Assembly (NCBI GenBank): GCA_951813605.1
Contig: OX638379.1
Location: 1,126,471 to 1,190,470, forward strand
DNA from: an uncultured Bryobacterales bacterium
GTDB taxonomy: Bacteria > Acidobacteriota > Terriglobia > Bryobacterales > UBA6623
Direction of reading: 5' to 3'
DNA: 64,000 nucleotides
Each line of letters opens with the position of its first letter. Within the stretch, counting starts at the first letter, position 1. This document shows, piece after piece, positions 9,236 through 17,556 of the stretch. The notes beneath the pieces are model-generated. The model ran no database searches. It saw nothing but the letters and a program-made list of their open reading frames with translations, and had not been told where the DNA came from. The position numbers and the translations under genes are program-made.

Positions 9236-10657
9236 ATGAAACGCCAAATGCTCACCGCTCGGCCGTCACGGCGCGAGTTCCTGTATCACTCCGGCATGGG
9301 ACTGGGAGCAATCGCTCTTTCTGCGATGCTCCAGAAGGATCGCGCCCGTGCGAGCGTGCTGTCGCCCAAGCCAGGACACCACGATGCGAAGGCGAAGAGT
9401 TGCATCTTCCTGCTCATGGAAGGCGGACCGAGCCATATCGACACGTTCGACCCCAAGTCCAAGCTTGTCGACCTGCACTTGACGGAATTCGTCAAGGAGA
9501 GAAACAAGTTTGAAGCGAGCATGAACACGGGCAAGCGCTACTTCGTGCGCAGCCCGTTCGAATTCCGTCGCGCCGGGCGCATGGGCATAGAGATCAATGC
9601 CAAGCTTCGCAACTTCGCTGACTGCGTCGACGACGTTTGCTTCTATCGCGGCTTGCAGGCTACTTCGGTCAACCACCCCACGGCGCTGTATCACCTCAAT
9701 ACGGGAAATCGATTCGGCGGTGATCCGGCGATCGGGTCGTGGGTCACTTACGGCCTTGGCACAGAAAACCAGAATCTACCGGGATTCGTGGTGCTGCCTG
9801 ACCTTGCGTATCCGCAGGGAGGTGCCGGCAACTGGTCGAACGGGTTCCTGCCCGCCCACTACCAAGGAACTCCGTTGCGTTCGCAAGGATCGCCCGTGCT
9901 TGACATGTCTCCCCCGGAGTACGTCACGGACACGCAGCAGCGTGAGACTCTCAACTTCCTCGGGAAGTTGAATCGCAGCCACATGGAACGCCACGAGAGC
10001 CACGCGGAACTCGCCTCTCGCATCGAGAGCTATGAACTCGCGTTTCGCATGCAGGCGGAAATGCCGGAAGCGATCAATATCGATGCCGAGCCGGAGGATA
10101 CGAAGTCTCTGTACGGTGTCGGCTCGAACAGTTCTGAGGTGGACTCGATCGGCCGTCGCTGCCTCCTCGCCCGGCGGCTCGTCGAGCGAGGAGTTCGGTT
10201 CGTTCAAGTCATCGTCTCCGGCTGGGATTCGCACGACTATATCGAGAAAGCCCACGGCTCTCGACTCGACGCGATCGATCGCCCCATTGCTGGCTTGCTC
10301 AAGGACTTGAAGCGCACAGGATTGCTGGAGGAGACTCTGGTTGTATGGGCTGGCGAGTTTGGTCGCTCGCCCGACAACGGCATACGCGGAGGCGGAACCG
10401 CTTGGGGCCGTGACCACAATGCTCCAGCCATGGCCTATTGGATGGCTGGAGGAAACGCGCCTCGTGGCAAGATCGTCGGGGCTACCGACGATACCGGCCG
10501 AACTGCGATCGAAGTGGTGCATCCGATCCAGAACATGCACGTGACGTTACTGCACCTGCTGGGGTTGGACGACGCCGCGCTAACCTACTTCGCGCAAGGG
10601 CGAGACAAGCAGCTCAGCCAGACCGGCGGGGAATTGATCAAGGAATTGGTGGCGTAG
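9236..10657 (+). CDS. DUF1501 protein, Tat-exported, partner of DUF1553
   Basis: The 473-residue protein begins with a twin-arginine signal (SRREFLYHSGMGLGAIALSA, residues 11-30). The body shows the DUF1501 hallmarks: [37 protein letters not shown], a GFLPAHYQGTPL segment, [26 protein letters not shown] and GRDHNAPAMAYWMAGG. DUF1501 belongs to the alkaline phosphatase/sulfatase-like superfamily, but no substrate is established. Its ATG lies two bases after the stop of the DUF1549/DUF1553 gene, so translation is almost certainly coupled. The cofactor-rich partner and the Tat signal suggest it folds, perhaps with bound metal, before export. Confidence 0.93.
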   Translation: MKRQMLTARPSRREFLYHSGMGLGAIALSAMLQKDRARASVLSPKPGHHDAKAKSCIFLLMEGGPSHIDTFDPKSKLVDLHLTEFVKERNKFEASMNTGKRYFVRSPFEFRRAGRMGIEINAKLRNFADCVDDVCFYRGLQATSVNHPTALYHLNTGNRFGGDPAIGSWVTYGLGTENQNLPGFVVLPDLAYPQGGAGNWSNGFLPAHYQGTPLRSQGSPVLDMSPPEYVTDTQQRETLNFLGKLNRSHMERHESHAELASRIESYELAFRMQAEMPEAINIDAEPEDTKSLYGVGSNSSEVDSIGRRCLLARRLVERGVRFVQVIVSGWDSHDYIEKAHGSRLDAIDRPIAGLLKDLKRTGLLEETLVVWAGEFGRSPDNGIRGGGTAWGRDHNAPAMAYWMAGGNAPRGKIVGATDDTGRTAIEVVHPIQNMHVTLLHLLGLDDAALTYFAQGRDKQLSQTGGELIKELVA

Positions 10658-10879
10658 CGCCGCTGTGCCGCCCTTCTCGCCCTAGCCGGTGCCGCGCCTT
10701 TGCGACGGGCTTCGAAGACCACGATGGCCGGGGTGGGCGCAGCATCAGCCCTCGAAATAGGCCCGCATCCGCTTGCCCAGACTCCTTTTCGCTAGCTGGT
10801 CTGACTCAAGGACTCATTCGATCTAATGACAGGGCGATGGCCCGTCGTCGATGGAATGCGCCGTGGCTTGGAGTTGTCC

Positions 10880-11352
10880 TTACACGACGAGGAGCGGAGA
10901 CTTTCTTCCGACTACCTCCGCCGCCGGTCCCGCTGCCACCATCGCTTTAGAAATGTCCGCCGATGCCGGGTCGATAAGTCTCCAATCCACAATAACGATG
11001 CCGCCTGCGGGGATGTTGGGGTCCATCCAGCCTAATTTGGCGGTTTCCTCGTGCGGCATCGACGTGCACCCGTACCGTCTCCGAAATTGCCGGCGAGGTT
11101 GCTATTCGCCTTCCAGTAATCGTGGAAAGACGAGGCGATCGACCAGTAGGGAATGCTGACCGCATTGCCGGGCCTTGCGGGATCGTTGAACGCAGTCGGC
11201 TGGGTAGTCCACACGTCGAACGGGCGGCCTATGGGCGGGGCGGCGGTCGGGTCGTCGGCGGACTCGGCCTGGAACCTCCACTGCTCTAGGGGCCCCGGAG
11301 AGACATTGTGCTCGAGCCGCCACTGCAGGACATTCGGTGTGCAAACCGCCGT
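10880..11352 (-). pseudogene. Gene relic, unknown family, frameshifted
   Basis: On the minus strand, one frame (about 11352 down to 11085) reads LQWRLEHNVSPGPLEQWRFQ, then FDVWTTQPTAFNDPARPGNA and VSIPYWSIASSFHDYWKANS. The composition is protein-like and free of stops. It breaks up near 11070-11090, where a second frame takes over: MPHEETAKLGWMDPNIPAGG, IVIVDWRLIDPASADISKAM, ending at a TAA at 10880-10882. A TGA at 11353-11355 interrupts the frame upstream. This fits the C-terminal 150 or so residues of a once intact protein, with its N-terminus lost and one frameshift. I do not recognise the family. It sits between a DUF1501 gene and a ceramidase-like gene, downstream of the latter on the same strand. 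Confidence 0.6.
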
Positions 11353-11430
11353 TCACGCCCTTGCTCTCAAAACGTTCTGGCTTTCGATTCCCTGTCGCGC
11401 TCCGGATTCGTCGCTCCTAGAATCGCGGGT

Positions 11431-12918
11431 TTATTCCGGTGGCAGGGTGACCTGTCTCAGGAGCGAAAGCAGCTCGTTCTCGATCTTTACTGACGCCTGT
11501 CGTTCCACCCGGCTGGTGCCGAGCCAGGTTTCGTACCCTCCCAGTTCGTGGTGCTCCGGTGTAGGCAAGTACCCTTCGGCACCGTTGGCAAGCTCGATGA
11601 CGAACGTAGGGCGAATCGGGCTGAGCCTCTTGATCGAGAGACCGGTCTCGACAAATGTCTCGAAAGGTAGGGAAACAATCCCCAAGCCGCCAATTCGCAG
11701 GGCCTGCAGCACGACCGAGACGTACTCAGGGCCGTTTTGGAGATCTATGGCTCGTTGCGCGTAGATAGCCTGCCGCACCGTCAGTGATTCGGGCGGGTCG
11801 GCCAATAGCGCCTGGGATCGTGCAAGGACTTCTTGCGCAGGCTTGCGGCGAGCCAGCGTCAATTCCGACTGAGCCATGTCGACCGTCGCCTCGAACGTGT
11901 GTTCGATTCTTCCGTATGCCTCGATTGCGGCGTCCGCCAGCTTGCATGCCACGTATCGCACTTGCTCGAACGGCTCCTTCCTGGCCCTCGGCTTTGAAAA
12001 GTCGAGGTTATTGATGTTTCCGCTCGTCCCATTCGACAGGATTCCGACAAAGCCCTGCCGAGAGCCTAGGCGCTCTTCGATGACCCTCGCGAACTCGCCG
12101 AAGTAGTCCGCTGAAACTTGGGCCGCCGGGATGCCGCCGACATAGTGCAGGGAATAATTGGCGAGCAGGCCGATCGGGTCTCCGTCGACTGAGCGCACCG
12201 ACAGGACAGCCACTTCTGGATCGACCGGACCTGACGGACGCAAACGGTCCTGGCTGGCGAACGGCGGATTCATTCGCACTCGATCCGTCGTTCCTCCGAA
12301 CGGGTCCGGCGGAATGCTGCCGTCCTTCATCAGCCACCGGCGATTGAACACTTCGTCGGGAAGGCTCCCTGTTGCCCAACCGACCTCGGCAGGCTCGAGC
12401 CTAGCAACGCTTTCGATGATCGAGGAGGCGATGCCTTGGACCAACAGTTCCGAGTAAAGCTCCTCGTTGTGATCGTGCCGCTCGGATTCCAGACCTCGCA
12501 GGCCTGCTCCGGGAGCCGGTGGGGGAGCGCTATGGGTATGCGTTGCTGCGATCAGCACGCGATTCGGTTCGAGACCGGTGGAGTCGTGAATGATCCATTT
12601 CGCTTCGTCAACGGTTTCCCTCGGGAGGTAGCAGCTGTCCACCACTGCAATCGCGATGGTCGAAGCGCCCGTTCGAAGGACGAGAGCCCGTGCATGCAGC
12701 GGATCATGGGCACTGGTAGCCGGTCGGTAGCGAAATGACCCGATCAAAGGAAGAGGCCAATCCCGTGGCGTGATGTCGACCGCCGTCGCTGCGGCGAGGA
12801 ATTGCGGTCCATCCTTGTTGTTACAGGAAGTCGCTGGAACTGCAATGAAGGCGGCGAACAGCACTGCCGTTACCACCAAATAACGCCGCGACGAGGCTAA
12901 CGCAGTAACAGGTCTCAT
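11431..12918 (-). CDS. Neutral ceramidase-like lipoprotein
   Basis: The open frame extends upstream to 13224, but ATG 12918 gives a 495-residue product with a signal sequence (YLVVTAVLFAAFIAVPATSC) that ends in a lipobox-like Cys, so I prefer that start. The mature part begins AAATAVDITPRDWPLPLIGS, as in the neutral/alkaline non-lysosomal ceramidase N-terminal family. ATHTHSAP (about residue 130) matches the Zn-binding HxH motif, and NYSLHYVGG (about 270) may supply the second metal ligand. The chain is shorter than full ceramidases (about 650-700 residues), so the C-terminal domain looks reduced or different. A hydrolase on ceramide or another amide or ester in the outer envelope is possible; the true substrate is uncertain. 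It is transcribed away from the TonB receptor. Confidence 0.7.
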   Translation of the reverse strand: MRPVTALASSRRYLVVTAVLFAAFIAVPATSCNNKDGPQFLAAATAVDITPRDWPLPLIGSFRYRPATSAHDPLHARALVLRTGASTIAIAVVDSCYLPRETVDEAKWIIHDSTGLEPNRVLIAATHTHSAPPPAPGAGLRGLESERHDHNEELYSELLVQGIASSIIESVARLEPAEVGWATGSLPDEVFNRRWLMKDGSIPPDPFGGTTDRVRMNPPFASQDRLRPSGPVDPEVAVLSVRSVDGDPIGLLANYSLHYVGGIPAAQVSADYFGEFARVIEERLGSRQGFVGILSNGTSGNINNLDFSKPRARKEPFEQVRYVACKLADAAIEAYGRIEHTFEATVDMAQSELTLARRKPAQEVLARSQALLADPPESLTVRQAIYAQRAIDLQNGPEYVSVVLQALRIGGLGIVSLPFETFVETGLSIKRLSPIRPTFVIELANGAEGYLPTPEHHELGGYETWLGTSRVERQASVKIENELLSLLRQVTLPPE

Positions 12919-13165
12919 AACATGACGGATCAAATTGTACCCTTGCAGTGTTGCTGAAACGTCTATAACTAGCACGATCAGGCAGTTCCAGTTCGCAGAG
13001 AGAGCAATCCGCTGGCCGGCGTCGTCTCGATGGGCAACCGAAGCCAGCCGAGCGCCAGCCCGACAAGTTTGAAATAGATCTCCGCTCTCTTGTGAGACAC
13101 TCCGTACCGAAGATCCTAGTCCTGAGGGCCGGGAGTCGAAACTGCCTGTTAGGCTGATTACGGCG
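12919..13165. promoter_or_regulatory. Divergent promoter region
   Basis: This 247-base region separates the minus-strand ceramidase-like gene from the plus-strand TonB-dependent receptor, so both promoters should lie here. It contains a locally AT-richer patch around 12910-12965. I could not pick convincing -35/-10 boxes, and there is no clear Shine-Dalgarno sequence before ATG 13166. Confidence 0.4.
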
Positions 13166-15700
13166 ATGAGTGCTAGGTTGTCCATCCGGGGAATGCTTTT
13201 CGCGGCGGTCCTAGCAGGTGCCATGCTGCTTCTCTTCGTCCCGGAAGCGCCGTCCCAGCCAGCGAACTACTCGGTTCTCGGACAGGCTTACATCACGGGC
13301 CCGCAGGGCGAACACTTCGGCGTGGCCGCGGCCAAAGTTGAATTGCAGTCAATTTCGCTTGACGGGTCTGAACTCTCTGGATCGGACGCGCCGGGACCCC
13401 CTACTTCGGAAGCCGACAGTCTCGGGCTCTTTCGATTTGAGGGCGTCGCGGAGGGGTGCTATGTCCTCTCGGGCACCTCGATCGGGTTAAGCGGTCAGAG
13501 CGACATCCTCTGCGTTCCTGGCGATGAAGAGCCTTTGCGTGTCGACGTGCAACTGCAAGTCGACACCGTTGTCGAGTCCGTCGAGGTCACAGCTTCGGTC
13601 ATTGAAATCGATCCCACCGAGACGACTAGTTCGGGCTCGGTGGGAGTATCGACTCTAGACAACGCTCCTAAAGCCAATCGGAGTGTCGAGGACGTTATGC
13701 CGCTGATTCCGGGCGTGCTCAAGGGGCGTGCGGGCGAGATCAACATGAACGGCGTGCGCGCCACGCAAAGCGGATCGCAGCTAAACAATATCGACGTGAC
13801 CGACCCTGTAGCGCGAACTTCGGAAATGACGCTGCCCTTGAGCGTCGTGTCGAGTGTCGAAGTGCTATCCAGTCCGTACGACGCGCAGTACGGCGGCTTC
13901 GCCGGCGCGATGTCCACGGTCGAGACAAAAGCCGCGGATGCCTCCGAATTCCAATTCGAGCTCCAGAACTTCACGCCCCGCATCCGGCGGAGGGCTGGCA
14001 AGATCACCGGCATCGAGTCGAGCACGCCAAGACTCACTCTCAACATCCCTCTCATCTCTAATCGGGTTGCCTGGCTGCACTCGACCGAGTATCAATACGT
14101 GCGAGCGGACCAGGAGGATGCCAACCTACCGCTTCACGAGCGCGATGTCGAGCAGGAGATGCTCACTGTCTTCAACCAGTTCGATGTTTCCGTTTCCGAC
14201 AGGAATCGAGCATCCTTCACGGCGCTTGTTTATCCGGAGAAGTTCAGTTTTTTCGGTCTCAACGCTTTCACTCCCCAGCCGTCGACTGCGAACTTGCGCA
14301 AGCGGGCTTTTCTTTACACGGCCAAGGATTCGCACGAATTTGCTTCCGGGGGGGTTCTTCTATCCCATTTCTCAATTCAGGATCTCGAGAATGACGTAAG
14401 ACCCATTGGCGGCGACCCGAGCATGATCGGAATTGATCGCGTCGCCGGTTCCTTCTTCAATCGGCAGGCGCGCGCCACGACACGTCGCAAGATTTCCGAG
14501 TTGTATCACTTCCGCCCGATGGGAGACCACCAACTGAAGACCGGGGTCGATCTCGGATGGGAAACCTATTCGGGCGTCCAGACATTCAATCCCGTGACAT
14601 GGCTGGGCATTGCGGGCAGGCCTGTGATGAACCTGCGTTACACGGATCCCGCTGAGGTCCGAGGGCGCAAGACAGATTTTTCCTCCTTCGTCCAGGACAA
14701 GTGGCAGTTACACGACCGGCTGACGCTGGATGTCGGAGGCAGGCTGGAACGCGATTCGCTCTCTTCGCGGTGGAATCCGTCCTACCGAGTTGGATTCGCG
14801 TACGCGTTGGGTGGCGCCTCGAGAACCGTTCTGCGCGGCGGGTCGGGGCTGTTCGTGGACCGGATCAGCCTTCTCGTGCCGACCTTCGAGCAACTGCCTC
14901 GCCGCATCGAAACCCGCTTCGACCCGTTCGGCGGGATCTTGTGGCAGCGCAGCTTGCTTCCACGGCTGGACGGTCCCCTTCACAACGCCAAGAGCTTGGG
15001 GTGGAACCTGCAGCTGGACCACGAGTTGGTCGACAACCTGTTTCTCAGGACGGGTTACCAATTCCGTCGCACGACCAGCAATTTCCTCATCGATCCAATG
15101 ATCGGCGGCGTTGCGGGCGCGGAGCGCCCTGCGCTGACGATGAGCAACAACGGCACGGATCGCTATCGAGAGTTCCAGCTCTCGTTGCGCTACCGTCTTA
15201 GCGGCACGGGCCACATCACCGCTTCGTACGTGCGCTCGAGTTCTTACGGCGACCTGAACGACCTCGGATCGATCTACGGGCCCACTCCAGCCGCTCTCAT
15301 TCTTCCGAACGAGCGGGCCCCGTTGCGTTTCGATGTCCCCCATCGCATGTTGACCTGGGCGGAATTCAATCTCCCATGGGGCCTGAAGACGATCCCGGTT
15401 TGGGAGCTGCGAAGCGGGTTCCCGCATTCAAAGACCGACGAATATCGTGATTTCCTTGGTCCACGGAATCGGGCCGGACGCTTCCCGCTCTACAATGCCT
15501 TGGATCTCCAAGTCACCAAGAAAGTGAGTATTCATTTCAAGGGGAAGGACCGTAGGTTTCGAGCGGGGATTCGTCTGTTCAACCTAGCCAACAACTTCAA
15601 TCCTCAGGACTACCAGGACAACATTGCCAGCCCGCGTTACGGAGTCTTCTACCGAGGTATCAAGCGGAAAATTCGCGCGGTCTTTGAAGTTGAATACTAA
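13166..15700 (+). CDS. TonB-dependent receptor, Oar-like
   Basis: The 844-residue protein has an N-terminal signal (MLFAAVLAGAMLLLFVPEAP) and a carboxypeptidase-regulatory-like beta-sandwich domain (about residues 35-125: VLGQAYITGPQGEHF to LFRFEGVAEGCYVLSG). A linker VVESVEVTASVIEIDPTETT follows, then a plug domain (MPLIPGVLKGRAGEINMNGV, VVSSVEVLSSPYDAQYGGFA). The remainder is a 22-strand barrel with alternating aromatic strands, ending in an outer-membrane-type terminal strand (IRAVFEVEY). This architecture is typical of the expanded Acidobacteriota TonB-receptor family. It probably imports an oligosaccharide or peptide using proton-motive force through TonB; the ligand is not readable. Divergent from the ceramidase-like gene and upstream of a DUF1501/DUF1549 pair, it may supply substrate for neighbouring secreted enzymes. 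Confidence 0.87.
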   Translation: MSARLSIRGMLFAAVLAGAMLLLFVPEAPSQPANYSVLGQAYITGPQGEHFGVAAAKVELQSISLDGSELSGSDAPGPPTSEADSLGLFRFEGVAEGCYVLSGTSIGLSGQSDILCVPGDEEPLRVDVQLQVDTVVESVEVTASVIEIDPTETTSSGSVGVSTLDNAPKANRSVEDVMPLIPGVLKGRAGEINMNGVRATQSGSQLNNIDVTDPVARTSEMTLPLSVVSSVEVLSSPYDAQYGGFAGAMSTVETKAADASEFQFELQNFTPRIRRRAGKITGIESSTPRLTLNIPLISNRVAWLHSTEYQYVRADQEDANLPLHERDVEQEMLTVFNQFDVSVSDRNRASFTALVYPEKFSFFGLNAFTPQPSTANLRKRAFLYTAKDSHEFASGGVLLSHFSIQDLENDVRPIGGDPSMIGIDRVAGSFFNRQARATTRRKISELYHFRPMGDHQLKTGVDLGWETYSGVQTFNPVTWLGIAGRPVMNLRYTDPAEVRGRKTDFSSFVQDKWQLHDRLTLDVGGRLERDSLSSRWNPSYRVGFAYALGGASRTVLRGGSGLFVDRISLLVPTFEQLPRRIETRFDPFGGILWQRSLLPRLDGPLHNAKSLGWNLQLDHELVDNLFLRTGYQFRRTTSNFLIDPMIGGVAGAERPALTMSNNGTDRYREFQLSLRYRLSGTGHITASYVRSSSYGDLNDLGSIYGPTPAALILPNERAPLRFDVPHRMLTWAEFNLPWGLKTIPVWELRSGFPHSKTDEYRDFLGPRNRAGRFPLYNALDLQVTKKVSIHFKGKDRRFRAGIRLFNLANNFNPQDYQDNIASPRYGVFYRGIKRKIRAVFEVEY

Positions 15701-16176
15701 GCCAGCAAGGGCCCCAAGATAGGTGGACAGGTCCGAGGCGAGGCTGCGATACCGAATTTTCGGCCGCACTCCTAATCCGATAAAGCCTTTCGACAAGCCC
15801 GGTGCTTCCAAAAAAGCTTCCGGGTTCGCAATCAGCCGCTCGTTGGCACGACGCACTCGTCGGATGAGCTTTGGCTGACGAGCAGGCCTGCGTGTTCGGG
15901 ATCGCAACCCGGACGACGGCTTGCGGTAGAGGCGAGGCTGGGGGTCTTGCTTGCGGCATTCCCCGGAAGCCTTGGCGCGTTGATCCGGACAATTCTTGAC
16001 TCGCAGCTATCCAGGGCCACCTTGCTGGGGCGCGCCATCGCAACCTGAGGCTCTTCGAAGTGTTGCATTAGCGCTCATCGCCCTAAGGTCGTGTCTCGGC
16101 GGGCTGGGCCAGCTGCTCGTTCAAGGCGTGTGACTGAGGGCTGCCAGAATGGGTCTTTCGATATACTTTATCCGGG
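15701..16176. other. Intergenic spacer
   Basis: This 476-base spacer follows the TonB receptor and precedes a DUF1501 gene on the same strand. Only Arg/Ser-rich chance frames are seen on either strand. No obvious hairpin terminator with a T tract, RNA gene or repeat was found. A promoter for the DUF1501-DUF1549 operon should lie in its right part. Confidence 0.4.
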
Positions 16177-17556
16177 ATGCGGATGCCCGATGATCGAATT
16201 TCGACCCGTCGGCGGTTTGTCGAATCGCTGTGCGGTGGCTTCGGATCCGTCGGCTTGGCGGCGATGTTGCGGGACCAGCTGCCCGCAAATACCGCCGACC
16301 GTCCCGTGGGACCGCACTTCGCGCCGAAGGCGAAGCATGTCATTTTCCTGTTCATGACGGGCGGTCCTTCCCATATGGACCTATTCGATCCGAAGCCCGC
16401 TCTCAAGACCTACGCCGGACAGCGGCCTGAATCGGTCGACCTGCGGACCGAGCGCATGACAGGGGGCTTGCTGCCATCCCCGTTCGAGTTCCATCGGCAC
16501 GGGCAAAGCGGCATCGAGGTAAGCGAGCTGCTGCCCAATCTCGGGGGAATTGTCGACGACTTGTGCGTCATTCGCTCGATGTACACGTTTAACCCGACCC
16601 ACACGCCGGCCCGCAATCTAATTCATTCCGGCAACATCGCTGCCACCAGGCCCTCGATGGGCGCTTGGATCTCGTACGGCCTGGGCACGGAGAACCGCAA
16701 CCTGCCCGGATTCGTCGTGTTGAGTCCTGGCGCGCGGGGCGGGGACCTCTGGCGCGCGGGTTTCCTTCCGGCAGAGCATCAGGGCACCCACTTCGACAAT
16801 GCCGAGTCCGACCCGGAGAAGATGATCCGGTACCTGCGCAATGACAAGCTCGATGCTCGGGCCCAGCGACGGCAGCTCGACCTGATGCAGGCGCTCAATC
16901 GGGACCATCTGGACCGAACCGGAGGGGACGCCTATCTCGATGCCCGAATCCGCGCGATGGAGACGGCCTACCGGATGCAGTTCGAAGCGCTTGATGTGTT
17001 CGACGTGCGCAACGAACCGGCCAGCGTCCGGGATGAGTATGGCGAGACACCGTTCGCCAAAGGCTGCCTCTTGGCTCGCAGGCTAGTGGAAGAGGGCGTT
17101 CGCTACGTCCATCTCTACTACGGCCCTGGCCAGCCTTGGGACGACCACAAGACCATCAATAAGAACCTTCGCGAGCGATGCCCGGACATGGACCGCGGAT
17201 CGGCCGCGCTAATTCGAGATCTCAAGCGGCGAGGCCTTCTTGATGAAACGCTAGTCGTCTGGGGCGGTGAATTCGGGCGGACGCCTGTTTCGGAGGCTGG
17301 TGACGGGCGCGATCACAACCCGTACGGCTTCACCATGTGGTTGGCAGGGGGAGGAGTCCGGGGAGGACTCGTGCACGGCGCGACGGACGACTTTGGTTTC
17401 CAAGCGGTCGAGAATCGCGTGAGCATCCACGACCTGCACGCGACAGTGCTGAACCAACTCGGATTCGATCACGAGCGACTCACGTACAGGTATGCAGGGC
17501 GGGACTTCCGGCTGACGGACATTCACGGGACTGTCCTGCGAGAGTTGCTGGCATGA
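16177..17556 (+). CDS. DUF1501 protein, Tat-exported
   Basis: The 459-residue protein starts with ISTRRRFVESLCGGFGSVGL, a twin-arginine signal; two in-frame ATGs (16177 and 16183) could serve as start. DUF1501 hallmarks follow: FLFMTGGPSHMDLFDPKPAL, SWISYGLGTENRNLPGFVVL with Ala for Ser at the first position, GFLPAEHQGTHF, LARRLVEEGVRYVHLYYGPG, VVWGGEFGRTPVSE and GRDHNPYGFTMWLAGGG. It belongs to the alkaline phosphatase-like superfamily, function unknown. Unlike the first pair, here DUF1501 precedes DUF1549/DUF1553, and the stop overlaps the next start (ATGA at 17553), showing tight translational coupling. Confidence 0.92.
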   Translation: MRMPDDRISTRRRFVESLCGGFGSVGLAAMLRDQLPANTADRPVGPHFAPKAKHVIFLFMTGGPSHMDLFDPKPALKTYAGQRPESVDLRTERMTGGLLPSPFEFHRHGQSGIEVSELLPNLGGIVDDLCVIRSMYTFNPTHTPARNLIHSGNIAATRPSMGAWISYGLGTENRNLPGFVVLSPGARGGDLWRAGFLPAEHQGTHFDNAESDPEKMIRYLRNDKLDARAQRRQLDLMQALNRDHLDRTGGDAYLDARIRAMETAYRMQFEALDVFDVRNEPASVRDEYGETPFAKGCLLARRLVEEGVRYVHLYYGPGQPWDDHKTINKNLRERCPDMDRGSAALIRDLKRRGLLDETLVVWGGEFGRTPVSEAGDGRDHNPYGFTMWLAGGGVRGGLVHGATDDFGFQAVENRVSIHDLHATVLNQLGFDHERLTYRYAGRDFRLTDIHGTVLRELLA

